DNA of 20,222 nt from DASQVO01 sp035640715 (GCA_035640715.1 DASQVO010000453.1:1-20222); one strand, 5' to 3'; positions 1 through 8,277 are shown, numbered from the stretch's first letter. Numbers and translations: made by a program. The notes: generated by a model from the letters alone, not told the origin.

Positions 1-477
1 CTCGCCGCGACGGCCGATCCGGCCGCGCCGCAGGATGTCCAGGTCACCAACCCGGCCGACGCGCTCACCGCCCGGGCCGACGCCTCAGCCGCGTTCCAGA
101 CCCTGTTTCTCGGCCTGGGTGCGGTCGCACTCCTCGTCGGCGGCATCGGCATCGCTAACGTGATGGTGATCTCCGTGCTCGAGAGACGCAGCGAAATCGG
201 GCTGCGGCGGGCGCTCGGCGCGCGCCGCGGTCATGTCGCAGCCCAGTTCGTCGCCGAAGCCGCACTGCTCGCGGCTGCCGGGGGCACCGCCGGTGCCATA
301 CTCGGCGGCTTTGCCACCGCCATTTACGCGGCGGCGCGCCACTGGAGTGCGGTTGTACCGTTGACGGTCCTGCTCAGCGCGGTGGGCGCCGCGCTGCTCA
401 TCGGGGCATTGGCCGGGCTTTACCCGGCGGCCCGGGCGGCCCGGCTCGCACCAGCCGAAGCCCTCCGGATCATCTGA
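1..477 (+). CDS. MacB/FtsX-type ABC transporter permease, C-terminal part (5' end outside window)
   Basis: The open frame enters from the left edge and stops with TGA at 475-477, leaving 158 codons. The visible part begins in the extracytoplasmic domain. It then has a membrane helix (LFLGLGAVALLVGGIGIANV), the cytoplasmic motif VLERRSEIGLRRALGARR, a second hydrophobic stretch (AALLAAAGGTAGAILGGFA), a third (VVPLTVLLSAVGAALLIGAL), and ends in YPAARAARLAPAEALRII. This three-helix end with E-I-G-L-R-x-A-x-G and P-A-x-x-A-A is the hallmark of MacB/FtsX permeases, which in MacB couple ATP hydrolysis to export of peptides, lipids or drugs. Its ATPase and the rest of the permease would lie upstream. 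The substrate cannot be told. The first ATG in the window (160) is internal, not the real start. Confidence 0.9.
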   Translation, partial: LAATADPAAPQDVQVTNPADALTARADASAAFQTLFLGLGAVALLVGGIGIANVMVISVLERRSEIGLRRALGARRGHVAAQFVAEAALLAAAGGTAGAILGGFATAIYAAARHWSAVVPLTVLLSAVGAALLIGALAGLYPAARAARLAPAEALRII

Positions 478-657
478 CCAGCGCCAGCGAGGCCACATGC
501 GCGTTTTTCACCGCTATGCGGCTGCAGGTCCGTGAGGTGCCCGCGCTGGTGACGTGACGTACTCGTGCGGGAGCTGGGCGGGTTTGGCGCGGCGCCCGCG
601 GGTTACGCTCAGCGTTAGCGGCAGTACGCCGCCGCGCCGCGGGGGGAGGAGCGCCAG
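478..657. other. Intergenic region between ABC permease and ACT protein
   Basis: No convincing gene is seen here. A small perfect palindrome with 5-bp arms around one base (ACGCTCAGCGT, 605-615) lies about 40 bases before the ACT gene start and could be a regulator site. No good -35/-10 pair was found next to it, so the promoter of the ACT gene is not assigned. Confidence 0.3.
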
Positions 658-1065
658 ATGAGCGTGTTCACCGTGGAACTGAAGAACCAGCCTGGCGAGC
701 TTGCCGGCCTATGTGAGGCGATGGCCGGCAACGGCATCAACCTCGTCCTGTCCGCGACGGCCCAGGGCGAAAGCGGCACCGTCGTGTTCATCGCCGACGA
801 CGAGGCTAACGCCGAGACGGTGCTCGAGAGCGCCGGCATCCAGTACACGATGCGCCCGGCACTTACCATCCGGATGGACAACCAGCCCGGCACTGGCGCG
901 GTCACATTCCGTAAGCTCGCCAACGCTGGCATCAATGCCGACCTGCTCTTGCCGGTCCACGTCTCCGATGATCTGTTCTTCGCCGTGATCTGCGTCGACG
1001 ACATGGCCAAGGCACACCATGCGCTCGGCGACCAGGTAGTCCATGAGGGCGGCCCCGCCCTATAG
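658..1065 (+). CDS. Stand-alone tandem ACT-domain protein
   Basis: A 135-residue protein made of two ACT-like units with no enzyme domain. The first (about residues 1-65) starts SVFTVELKNQPGELAGLCEAM, with the L-x-N-x-P-G-x-L ligand-loop pattern. The second (about 68-130) starts LTIRMDNQPGTGAVTFRKLA with the same N-Q-P-G turn. ACT domains bind amino acids or other small effectors at dimer interfaces, and such proteins are usually allosteric sensors or partner subunits. A strong purine-rich ribosome site (GGGGGGAGGAG) sits 6 bases before the ATG and fixes the start. It is transcribed alone, with a 180-bp gap before it and 403 bp after. The ligand and partner are unknown. Confidence 0.85.
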   Translation: MSVFTVELKNQPGELAGLCEAMAGNGINLVLSATAQGESGTVVFIADDEANAETVLESAGIQYTMRPALTIRMDNQPGTGAVTFRKLANAGINADLLLPVHVSDDLFFAVICVDDMAKAHHALGDQVVHEGGPAL

Positions 1066-1193
1066 ACCCTAGCCGCTAGACCCAGCCGCGGCGGTCAAGG
1101 CGGCCACCGCTACCTGCCCCGTCGCGTCCATCACCAGAGGGCCACGCTGCGCCTCATTGAGAAGTACTGGCCGAACTTCCTGTGCGTCTCTGC

Positions 1194-1261
1194 CATCGCC
1201 CTCCCTTCAAGGCGATGTCTCCGCGCTGCAAGGGAACCCCGCTCCGGTTCCAGAGCGCGGA
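1194..1261. other. Two adjacent hairpins in a gene-free gap
   Basis: The 403-bp gap 1066-1468 holds no convincing gene but has two neighbouring inverted repeats. The first is CATCGCC (1194-1200) / GGCGATG (1211-1217), a perfect 7-bp stem with a 10-base loop. The second is TCCGCGCT (1220-1227) / AGCGCGGA (1254-1261), a perfect 8-bp outer stem. It encloses a further perfect 6-bp stem GGAACC (1233-1238) / GGTTCC (1246-1251) with a 7-base loop and an asymmetric internal loop (5 and 2 bases). No T-run follows, so this may be a T-less actinobacterial terminator for the ACT gene or a structured RNA. The rest of the gap shows nothing clear; no good promoter for the ABC operon was identified. Confidence 0.5.
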
Positions 1262-1468
1262 TCTGCGGGATCAGGCCTTGTAGTGCATTAAGTGAATCTC
1301 ACCCATGTCGCCTATCAAGCGGAGCTGATCTAGGCCTCTGGTAGTAGGCGGCGGCTCAATGTGTGGCTCGCCGGCTGACGCGGCGGTGAAGGTGAGCGCC
1401 CTAGCGTGGGTGAGTCAGATCGGCGTGACAGGCGTAACAAGAGCAACGACATACATGAAGGAGCGTAG

Positions 1469-2398
1469 ATGATCGAGGTGGAGAACCTCAGCAAGCGTTA
1501 CGGGGACAAGCTCGCGGTCGACGGCCTCAACTTTGTGGTGCAGCCGGGAATCGTGACGGGTTTTCTCGGCCCGAACGGGGCGGGCAAGTCGACGACGATG
1601 CGGATGATCGCCGGCCTGGACGAGCCGAGCAAGGGCAGCGTCCGGGTCAATGGGCGCAATTACCGGTCGGCCGTCGCGCCGATGGCGGAGCTGGGCATTC
1701 TGCTGGAGGCCAAGGCCATGCACACGGGCCGCTCGGCCCGTAACCACCTGCTCGCGCTGGCTATGACCAACGGGATCAGCCGGCGGCGCGTGGATGAGGT
1801 CATCGACATGGTCGGGCTGCGCGAGGTCGCCGGCAAGCGGGTCGGCGGGTTCTCCCTGGGGATGGGCCAGCGTCTGGGGGTCGCCTCAGCACTGCTGGGC
1901 GATCCGAAGGTGGTGGTCCTGGACGAGCCGGTGAACGGCCTGGACCCGGAAGGCGTGCTGTGGATCCGCAACCTGCTGAAGGGGCTGGCCGCGGAGGGGC
2001 GCACGGTGTTCGTGTCTTCGCATCTGATGAGTGAGATGGCCCAGACCGCGACCCGGCTGATCGTCGTGGGGCGGGGCCGGCTCATCGCCGACACCACGGT
2101 CGAGGAGTTCGTGGCCCGCGCTTCTGGTCATTCGGTCACGGTCCGCACGCCCGAGGCAGCCCGTCTCCGGGACTTGCTGCTGGGGCCGGACGTCACCATC
2201 ACCAGCGAGCAGGCCGACGTCCTGCGCGTTCAGGGCCTGAGTGCGGAGCAGATCGGCACCGTGGCCTGGCGGGCTCATGTGCCCGTTTTCGAGCTGGCCA
2301 GCCAGCAGGCCTCCCTGGAGCAGGCGTTCATGGAGCTCACCCAGAATTCGGTGGAGTACCGCTCCGCCGGCGCGAGCGCCACGGAGGTGGCGGCATGA
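1469..2398 (+). CDS. ABC transporter ATP-binding protein (ABC-2 / drug-resistance type)
   Basis: A 309-residue nucleotide-binding subunit. Walker A is GPNGAGKST (residues 34-42), the signature region is FSLGMGQR (about 128-135), Walker B runs into VVVLDEPVNGLDPEG (148-162), and an H-loop follows (SSHLMSEM). The signature has LGMGQ rather than the textbook LSGGQ, which is common in this CcmA/BcrA-like group. About 100 residues follow the ATPase core, ending in the Q-A-S-L-E-Q-A-F-M-E-L-T pattern typical of the family. The start ATG has AAGGAG 6 bases upstream. Its stop overlaps the start of the permease by 4 bp (ATGA), so the two are translationally coupled. It should power export by the next gene's product; with a two-component system behind it, self-resistance or envelope stress is the likely setting. 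Confidence 0.93.
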   Translation: MIEVENLSKRYGDKLAVDGLNFVVQPGIVTGFLGPNGAGKSTTMRMIAGLDEPSKGSVRVNGRNYRSAVAPMAELGILLEAKAMHTGRSARNHLLALAMTNGISRRRVDEVIDMVGLREVAGKRVGGFSLGMGQRLGVASALLGDPKVVVLDEPVNGLDPEGVLWIRNLLKGLAAEGRTVFVSSHLMSEMAQTATRLIVVGRGRLIADTTVEEFVARASGHSVTVRTPEAARLRDLLLGPDVTITSEQADVLRVQGLSAEQIGTVAWRAHVPVFELASQQASLEQAFMELTQNSVEYRSAGASATEVAA

Positions 2399-3234
2399 CG
2401 ACTGCCCTGACGCCCGCGGCCACGACTGCCCCGGCGGCCGGCCAGCAGACGCTGCGGGTCACGCAGCTACGGGTCCTGCTGTCGGAATGGATCAAGTTCC
2501 GGTCGCTGCGCTCGACGGTCTACACGCTGCTGATCGCGCTGGTGCTGTCCATCGGTATCGGCGCGCTCTTCTCCGCGGTGACCGCCAGCCAGTACCACAC
2601 CTTCAGCGCGGCGGACCGGGCGAGTTTCAATCCGATCTCCACCAGCCTGAACGGCATGATGTTCGCACAGCTGGCGATCGGCGTGCTGGGGGTGCTGATG
2701 ATCAGCGGCGAGTACAGCACGGGGATGATCCGCTCCTCACTCACCGCGGTGCCCAAACGGCTGCCGGTGCTATGGGCGAAACTAGCGGTCTTCGCCGGGG
2801 TGGTCTTCACGGTCATGCTGGTCACCAGTTTCGTGGCGTTTTTCCTCGGGCAGGCACTGCTGAGCAGCCACCACCTGAATGCCTCGATCTCTGCTCCGGG
2901 TGCCCTGCGCTCGGTCATCGGCGCCGCCCTGTACGTGACCGTCGCGGGCATGATCGGGATGGCGGTGGGCGCGCTGCTGCGCAACACCGCCGCGGGGATC
3001 TCCACCTTCGTCGCCGTGTTCTTCGTGATCCCGCCGCTCACCAACCTGCTGCCTGCCTCGTGGTCGTCGCACTTCGCGCAGTACCTCCCCTCCAATGCCG
3101 GGGGAGTCCTGTATGGGGCAGGGAGAGGCCTGGCTCACCCGCTGGCCCCATGGACCGGCTTCGGCGTCCTGTGCATCTACGCGGTGGTGGTGATCGCCTT
3201 CGCCGCGTGGCGGCTGCGGCGCGCCGACGCCTGA
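2395..3234 (+). CDS. ABC-2 family transporter permease
   Basis: A 279-residue membrane protein with a charged N-terminal segment (LSEWIKFRSLRST, about 30-41). Predicted helices lie near 42-62, 89-104, 131-153, 172-195, 202-219 and 253-272, the six-helix layout of ABC-2 permeases. The motif GEYSTGMIRSSL (about 105-116) after helix 2 is characteristic of this family. It forms the membrane channel for the ATPase encoded just upstream, which it overlaps by 4 bp. The next gene begins about 20 bp after its stop, so it is the second gene of a four-gene operon with a sensor kinase and a response regulator. The substrate is unknown. Confidence 0.9.
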   Translation: MTTALTPAATTAPAAGQQTLRVTQLRVLLSEWIKFRSLRSTVYTLLIALVLSIGIGALFSAVTASQYHTFSAADRASFNPISTSLNGMMFAQLAIGVLGVLMISGEYSTGMIRSSLTAVPKRLPVLWAKLAVFAGVVFTVMLVTSFVAFFLGQALLSSHHLNASISAPGALRSVIGAALYVTVAGMIGMAVGALLRNTAAGISTFVAVFFVIPPLTNLLPASWSSHFAQYLPSNAGGVLYGAGRGLAHPLAPWTGFGVLCIYAVVVIAFAAWRLRRADA

Positions 3235-3254
3235 TCCGGGAGACAATCGGTGCA

Positions 3255-4430
3255 GTGAACGGGTTCCCGCTGTTCGGGCATCCACCAGCGCGCTCAGTGC
3301 GCTGGTGGATGTTCGACGTGCTGGTGGCCGTGCTCGTCGGGCTGGTCTCGCTGCCGTACCACATCCATGACCACGTTGGGCCGTCCCCGCTGGCAGTCCT
3401 CGTGCTGACGGCGCTGACCGTGCCGCTCGTTGTGCGCCGGATCTGGCCGAACGCGGTTTTCAGCTGGCTTTTCCTGGTCTCGGCGGCGGCGGGACTATGG
3501 AATGTCCGCCTGGTCGTCAGCTTCGCCCTGGTGGTCGCCTTGTATACGGTCGCGATGCTGCAGTCCCGGCGGCAGGCCCTGGCGGCAGCAGGCCTGCTGG
3601 AGTGCGGTGTCATCGTCGCGGCGATCCGCCTGGCAGGCAGCGAATGGTGGCATGCCGCGATCCTCGGAACGGGCATGGTGGTCGCCGCCCTCGGCCTGGG
3701 CCTTTACTCCGCTACCCGCCGCGCATACCTGAAAGAACTGCACGATCGCGCCGAACGACTGGAATATGAGCGAGATCAGCAGAAGGAACTGGCTGCCGCC
3801 GCGGAACGAGCCCGCATCAGCCGGGAGATGCATGACATCGTCGCCCACCACCTCACCGTCATGATCGCCCTGAGTGACGGTGCCGCTGCTGCATCAAGCG
3901 GTTCATCCCCGAAAGCCGCCGAGGCCATGCGGACCGTCTCGGCCACTGGACGCCAGGCCCTGGCGGACACCCGCCGGCTGCTCAGCGGGCCGGCGGAGGT
4001 GGCCGGACAGGACAGCAGGCGGCAGCCGCTGCCAGATCTCAGCGGACTGGAGGGCCTGGTCGCGGCCGTGCGCGCCGCGGGCCTGCCCGTCAGCTATGAA
4101 CTTCAGGGCGCCCCCACCCAGCTTTCCGCGGCGGCCCAGCTGACCGTCTACCGGCTGGTACAGGAAGCGCTCACCAATACCCTCAAGCACGGCGGGGCAG
4201 GCGCCAGCGCGGTCGTGCGCCTGTCGTACCTGCCCGGCGAGCTGCGCCTGGACATCGAAGACGACGGTGCCGGGGCAAGCGCCCCCCGGCCGGAAACCAC
4301 CGGGCGCGGGCTGGCCGGAATGCGGCAGCGAGTGCAGACCTTCGGCGGCGAGGTGCAGGCCGGCCCTCGGTCCCCAGCTGGCTGGCGGGTTTCGGCACGG
4401 CTGCGGCTGGATCAGGAAGTACCAGCGTGA
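3255..4430 (+). CDS. Sensor histidine kinase, NarL/LiaS type (HisKA_3)
   Basis: A 391-residue kinase if translation begins at the GTG at 3255, which has GGGAGA about 11 bases upstream and follows the permease stop by 20 bp. A later ATG at 3309 is possible but would cut into the first helix. Five or six hydrophobic segments fill residues 17-153 with almost no extracytoplasmic loops, so the stimulus is probably sensed within or through the membrane. A short coiled coil (about 155-185) leads to the phosphorylation motif ISREMHDIVAHHL, with the acceptor His at 193. The ATPase domain shows the N-box VQEALTNTLKHG, the G1 box DIEDDGAG and the G2 box GRGLAGMRQRV. It should phosphorylate the response regulator encoded next, with which it overlaps by 4 bp. 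Confidence 0.92.
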   Translation: MNGFPLFGHPPARSVRWWMFDVLVAVLVGLVSLPYHIHDHVGPSPLAVLVLTALTVPLVVRRIWPNAVFSWLFLVSAAAGLWNVRLVVSFALVVALYTVAMLQSRRQALAAAGLLECGVIVAAIRLAGSEWWHAAILGTGMVVAALGLGLYSATRRAYLKELHDRAERLEYERDQQKELAAAAERARISREMHDIVAHHLTVMIALSDGAAAASSGSSPKAAEAMRTVSATGRQALADTRRLLSGPAEVAGQDSRRQPLPDLSGLEGLVAAVRAAGLPVSYELQGAPTQLSAAAQLTVYRLVQEALTNTLKHGGAGASAVVRLSYLPGELRLDIEDDGAGASAPRPETTGRGLAGMRQRVQTFGGEVQAGPRSPAGWRVSARLRLDQEVPA

Positions 4431-5095
4431 TCCGGGTACTGCTGGTCGATGACCAGTCGCTACTGCGGATGGGTTTCCGGATGATCCTCGAAGCGGAAGC
4501 CGATATCACCGTCGTCGGCGAGGCTGGTGACGGCGCCGCAGGCGTCGCCATGACCGCAGCCCTGCGGCCAGATGTCGTGCTGATGGACGTCCGCATGCCT
4601 GGCGTCGACGGCATCGAGGCAACCGCAGCCATCACCGCCGCCGGAGGACCGGCGAAGGTGCTGATCCTCACCACCTACGATCTTGACCACTATGTCTACG
4701 CGGGCCTGCGCGCCGGCGCCAGCGGCTTCCTGCTCAAAGACGTGCCACCCGCCGATCTGCTCGCGGCTATCCGCACCGTCGCCGCCGGCGAGGCAGTACT
4801 CGCGCCGAGCACGACCCGGCGGCTCATCGACCGGTTCATCCCGCTGCTCCCCGACCCTGAACGCACCGCCCGGCGTGACAACCTGCTCGAGGCCCTCACC
4901 GACCGGGAGCGCGAGGTGTTCCGGCTGCTCGCACGGGGCCAGTCCAATCGCGAGATCGCTTCCGCGCTGCATCTGTCCGAAAGCACGATCAAGATTCACG
5001 TCGGGCATATCCTCGCCAAGCTCAACCTCCGCGACCGCGTCCAAGCCGTCGTGCAGGCGTACGAATCAGGACTGATCACACCCGAAAGCCAATAA
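4427..5095 (+). CDS. NarL/LuxR-family response regulator
   Basis: A 222-residue two-domain regulator starting at a GTG that overlaps the kinase stop (GTGA). The receiver domain (1-120) has the acidic pair LVDDQ (Asp 8-9), phospho-acceptor Asp54 in VVLMDVRMPG, and the switch region LTTYDLDHYVYAGLRAGASG followed by the conserved Lys in FLLKD. The C-terminal LuxR helix-turn-helix (about 155-215) reads LTDREREVFRLLARGQSNREIA followed by the recognition helix LSESTIKIHVGHILAKL. It is expected to control its own ABC operon in response to the kinase. It is the last gene of the unit; a weak hairpin follows at 5104-5130. Confidence 0.95.
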   Translation: MIRVLLVDDQSLLRMGFRMILEAEADITVVGEAGDGAAGVAMTAALRPDVVLMDVRMPGVDGIEATAAITAAGGPAKVLILTTYDLDHYVYAGLRAGASGFLLKDVPPADLLAAIRTVAAGEAVLAPSTTRRLIDRFIPLLPDPERTARRDNLLEALTDREREVFRLLARGQSNREIASALHLSESTIKIHVGHILAKLNLRDRVQAVVQAYESGLITPESQ

Positions 5096-5103
5096 CGCGA
5101 ATG

Positions 5104-5130
5104 CGGACCGGAAAACCAGACCGGCATCCG
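5104..5130 (+). terminator. Possible terminator hairpin after the two-component operon
   Basis: CGGACCGG (5104-5111) pairs with CCGG (5121-5124) and TCCG (5127-5130), leaving a two-base CA bulge and a 9-base loop. It starts 8 bases after the response-regulator stop, between two convergent transcription units. There is no T-run, as is common in high-GC actinobacteria. The remaining bases up to 5411 hold no gene except the MFS-like relic listed separately. Confidence 0.35.
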
Positions 5131-5204
5131 ATGCACCTAACATCATGCGGGCCGCGCGGTCCAGGAACGGCAGCGCAGCAGCAGCGGGCATGGGCGGTGG
5201 CCGC

Positions 5205-5240
5205 TACAACGCTGCGGTCCATCGAGTTCACAACGTAGGA
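5205..5240 (-). pseudogene. Relic of an MFS transporter N-terminus
   Basis: Read on the minus strand, this stretch encodes SYVVNSMDRSVV, which closely matches SYVVNAMDRQVF in the first helix of the intact MFS transporter of the same operon (codons at 12294-12329). Nine of 12 residues are identical. The DNA differs mostly at third codon positions, which suggests a diverged paralogue rather than a fresh copy or chance. The matching frame is open from 5336 down to 5076, but the flanks do not resemble a transporter: there is no hydrophobic run before or after. It lies downstream of the hydantoinase gene, where a second transporter of the same operon could once have been. The match is short, so this call is tentative. 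Confidence 0.35.
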
Positions 5241-5411
5241 CACGCGGTCAGCAGGTACATCGCGATCGCGGTGCCACGTCGGAGAGTCCTCGGCGCCACG
5301 GCGGTTTCCAGGGTCATGTGGCTTCTTCATTGCCACCCGGAATCTCGTTGCTGAGCCCAGGAGGGGCTGGTCAGATGGTTGAGGACGGCTAGCGAGCCGG
5401 CCCCCGCTTGC

Positions 5412-6767
5412 TCAGGAGTGACGTGCGCCGGGTCCAGCTATGAACTCGCCACCGCGCTCGCCGGAGGGCTTGCCTTCCTCGGCGACGAGCGAACCCCGAA
5501 GGTAGGTCCGCACGGCCCGACCGCGTACATCGCGGCCGTGGAACGGCGTCCATCCGGCCTTGGACAGCACATCCTGGTTGCGCAGGGTGCGCCGGGCGGC
5601 CAGGTCGACGAGCACCAGGTCCGCGTCCGCGCCGGGGCCGATGCGGCCCTTGCGAGGCCACAGGCCGTAGGTCCGCGCGGGGGTCTCGCTGTACACCCGC
5701 GCCACGTCCTCATAGGCGAGTTCGCCGCGTCCAGCGGCGTCCAGCAGCAGCGACATGGTGCTGTCCAGTCCGGGCAGGCCGAAGTGGACGTTCCACATGT
5801 CGCCGGCCCGCTTTTGCTCCAATGTGGACGGGGCGTGATCGGTGGACATGTGGGTGAGCGTTCCCTCGCGCAGCAGACGCCACATCTGCCTCTCATCGTC
5901 ATCGGTGCGGGCCCGGGCCGGCGGGGTGAACTTGCGCAGCGCTCCCTCGGTGAGCACCTCGTCCTCACGCAGCAGGAAGTACTGCGGACAGCCCTCGGCG
6001 GCCAGCCGGGCGCCGCGCGCCCGTTCCTGCTCGACGTAGGTGGCCACTTCGGGGTGACTGACATGGGCGATGGTCGCCCGGGCGGCGGTGCGCCGCACGA
6101 GCAGGGCGGCCACGGCCACGGCGACCAGTTCCGCGTCCCGGCTGCGCCATTCGGGCAGCAGTCCGCCGTCGGCACGGCCTTCGGCCCGCAGCAGTTTCCC
6201 GGCAGACTCGGTGAGCGACTCGTCCTCGCAATGCACGAGGCTGACGCCGTCACACAACGCGGTCTGGGTCAGGTGTTCCTTGAGAGCGGCGGCGTCGTGC
6301 CCGGGAACGCCGTGGGTGGTGCAGGTGAACACCTTGAAGAACGACACACCCGCGGCCCACAGGCCGGCGACTGCCGATGCGTGGCCCGGCCACGCGTGTG
6401 CCGCCAGCCCGAAGTCCACATTGGACCGATCGCGCAGGTAGGACACCTTGTCCCGCAGGTCGTCCACCGAACGTACCGGTGACCCGTGGCTGTGTTCGAT
6501 GATGGTGGTGACCCCGGACGCGGCGGCCGCGCTCGTGCCGGTGGGAAAGTCCTCCCGGTCGGTGCTGCCCGGGTCCATGAGGTGCACGTGGGTGTCGACG
6601 CCGCCGGGCAGGACCAGCAGGCCGCCCGCGTCGACGACGGTTCTCGCGGCGGGGCGGTCCGGGCCGACGTAGCTGATCACGCCGTCCCGCACGGCGATGT
6701 TGGCCGCACGGCGGCCCTGAGGCGTTACGACGGTAGCGCCGGCGATAAGAAGATCCATGCCTGACAT
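5412..6767 (-). CDS. Cyclic amidohydrolase, hydantoinase / dihydropyrimidinase / allantoinase type
   Basis: A 451-residue TIM-barrel amidohydrolase. The N-terminal beta-sandwich (residues 1-50) leads to GGVDTHVH, whose H60 and H62 bind the first metal. Lys145 in FFKVFTCT fits the carboxylated bridging lysine, H179 (LVHCEDE) and H235 (IAHVSH) fit the second metal, and Asp310 (MSTDHAPS) fits the catalytic base. All expected ligands are present, so it should be active. The family opens cyclic amides such as hydantoins, dihydropyrimidines or allantoin; the substrate cannot be chosen from sequence. The ATG at 6767 is preferred: it has GAGAGG 5 bases upstream and lies 13 bp after the aldehyde dehydrogenase stop. 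An upstream ATG (6812) would overlap that gene, and another (6758) lies 9 bases inside. It is the last intact gene of the minus-strand catabolic operon. Confidence 0.9.
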   Translation of the reverse strand: MSGMDLLIAGATVVTPQGRRAANIAVRDGVISYVGPDRPAARTVVDAGGLLVLPGGVDTHVHLMDPGSTDREDFPTGTSAAAASGVTTIIEHSHGSPVRSVDDLRDKVSYLRDRSNVDFGLAAHAWPGHASAVAGLWAAGVSFFKVFTCTTHGVPGHDAAALKEHLTQTALCDGVSLVHCEDESLTESAGKLLRAEGRADGGLLPEWRSRDAELVAVAVAALLVRRTAARATIAHVSHPEVATYVEQERARGARLAAEGCPQYFLLREDEVLTEGALRKFTPPARARTDDDERQMWRLLREGTLTHMSTDHAPSTLEQKRAGDMWNVHFGLPGLDSTMSLLLDAAGRGELAYEDVARVYSETPARTYGLWPRKGRIGPGADADLVLVDLAARRTLRNQDVLSKAGWTPFHGRDVRGRAVRTYLRGSLVAEEGKPSGERGGEFIAGPGARHS

Positions 6768-6780
6768 CCCGGCCTCTCTC

Positions 6781-8277
6781 TCACGAGTAGCGCAGGTCTT
6801 CGGCGGTGGCATACCAGTCGAACGGCTGGCTCGCGGCGTTGATGATCACGCTCTTCGGCCGCGTGTAGCCGCGGTAGGCGTCCAGGCCGTTCTCCGAGCC
6901 GATCCCGCTGTCCTTCGATCCGCCCCACGGCGAGCTGGGGTCGATCCGGTGGTGGTCGTTGACCCAGGTGATTCCGACGTCCAGCTGTTCGGTCACCCGC
7001 AGCGCCCGGCCAATGTCGGCGGTCCAGACCGAGGAGGCCAGCCCGAACGGGCAGTCGTTGGCCTTGACGACCGCGTCCGCCTCGCCCTCGAACGGCACGA
7101 CCACCGTCACCGGGCCGAAAACCTCCTCGTACCACAGCTCGTGCTCGGTGGTGATGCCGCCGACGATGGTCGGCTCGTAGAACCAGCCCTGCTCGTACGC
7201 CGACCCTGGCGGGATCCGCCCTCCGCAGAGCACCGTGGCCCCCTGGGCACGTGCGGTGTCCACGGCGACGGCGACCTTGTCCCGCTGGGACCGGGACACC
7301 AGCGGACCGATCTGCGTCGCGGCGTCGAGCGGATCGCCGAGACGCAGCGACCGGGTGCGTTCGATCAGGCGGTCGGTGAACGGCTGGTAGATCGAGCGGT
7401 GCACGAGCAGCCGGGCGCCCTGGACGCAGGTCTGGCCGGTAGCGATGAATGAAGCGAACATCGCGCCGGCCACGGCCTGCTCGAGGCCGGCGTCGTCGAA
7501 GACGATGACCGGGGCCTTGCCGCCGAGTTCGGCGGTGATCGGGATGAGCGATCGCCCGGCGTTCGCGGCGACGATGCGGCCGGTCTCGGTGCCCCCGGTG
7601 ATGTCGAGCTTGTCCAGGTCCCGGTGCTCGGACAGGAAACGGCCGGTGGTCCCGCCGAATCCGGTGACCATATTGACCACACCGGCCGGGACTCCGGCCT
7701 CTTCCAGCAGGCCCACCAGTGCGGCCGGCACGGCGGGGCCGAGCTCGCTGGGCTTGATCACCAGCGAGTTGCCGGCGGCGAGCGCGGCGGACAGCTTCTT
7801 CATCGTGATCAGCAGCGGGTGGTTCCACGGGGTGATCAGCCCGGCGACACCGAGCGGGACGCGGTGCACGACGTTGAGGTAGCCGGGCCCGAAGTCGGGC
7901 ACGGTGCCCTCGGCGGACTGTGCGACGGCGCCGAAATACTCCAGCCACTCCGGCAGCCGGCCGAGCTGGGCGCGCATCTCCCGGATGGGCCGTCCGATCT
8001 GGAGCGTCTCCAGCCGTGCGTACTCGGTGATCCGGTCGGCGAGCAGGGCCGCGGCCCGGTTCAGCACGCGCGCCCGGTCACGGGGCCGGATCCCGCACCA
8101 CCGGCGGTCGGCGAAGGCAGCCCGGGCCGCCTTGACCGCGGCGTCGACATCCTCGGCGCTCGCGTGCGCAACGTCATAGAGATGGTCGCCGGTCGCCGGA
8201 TTGTGTACCTCGAAGGTCGCCCCGTCGCATGCCGGGACGTCTTTGCCGTCGATGTGGAGCAGCAGCGTCTCAGCCAC
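6781..8277 (-). CDS. NAD(P)-dependent aldehyde dehydrogenase
   Basis: A 498-residue enzyme of usual family length. Catalytic and cofactor residues are present: Asn152 in ITPWNHP, Lys175 in VIKPSE, the nucleotide loop ITGGTETG (about 226-233), Glu250 in ELGGKAP and the nucleophile Cys284 in GQTCVQGAR. It oxidises an aldehyde to the carboxylic acid using NAD or NADP. The closest groups by feel are the betaine-aldehyde and hydroxymuconic/aminomuconic semialdehyde dehydrogenases, but the true substrate is unknown. It begins 8 bp inside the end of the ACMSD-type gene and is followed after 13 bp by the hydantoinase-type gene. This suggests it oxidises an aldehyde intermediate produced within the same pathway. 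Confidence 0.94.
   Translation of the reverse strand: MAETLLLHIDGKDVPACDGATFEVHNPATGDHLYDVAHASAEDVDAAVKAARAAFADRRWCGIRPRDRARVLNRAAALLADRITEYARLETLQIGRPIREMRAQLGRLPEWLEYFGAVAQSAEGTVPDFGPGYLNVVHRVPLGVAGLITPWNHPLLITMKKLSAALAAGNSLVIKPSELGPAVPAALVGLLEEAGVPAGVVNMVTGFGGTTGRFLSEHRDLDKLDITGGTETGRIVAANAGRSLIPITAELGGKAPVIVFDDAGLEQAVAGAMFASFIATGQTCVQGARLLVHRSIYQPFTDRLIERTRSLRLGDPLDAATQIGPLVSRSQRDKVAVAVDTARAQGATVLCGGRIPPGSAYEQGWFYEPTIVGGITTEHELWYEEVFGPVTVVVPFEGEADAVVKANDCPFGLASSVWTADIGRALRVTEQLDVGITWVNDHHRIDPSSPWGGSKDSGIGSENGLDAYRGYTRPKSVIINAASQPFDWYATAEDLRYS

Noticed and set aside
605..615. Palindrome ACGCTCAGCGT as a firm operator before the ACT gene
   Set aside because: Five-bp arms are expected by chance in such sequence, and no promoter boxes flank it; kept only as a remark in the gap entry.
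5379..6482. Long plus-strand open frame opposite the hydantoinase-type gene
   Set aside because: It is a GC-rich antisense shadow with no family features, while the minus strand has all catalytic motifs.
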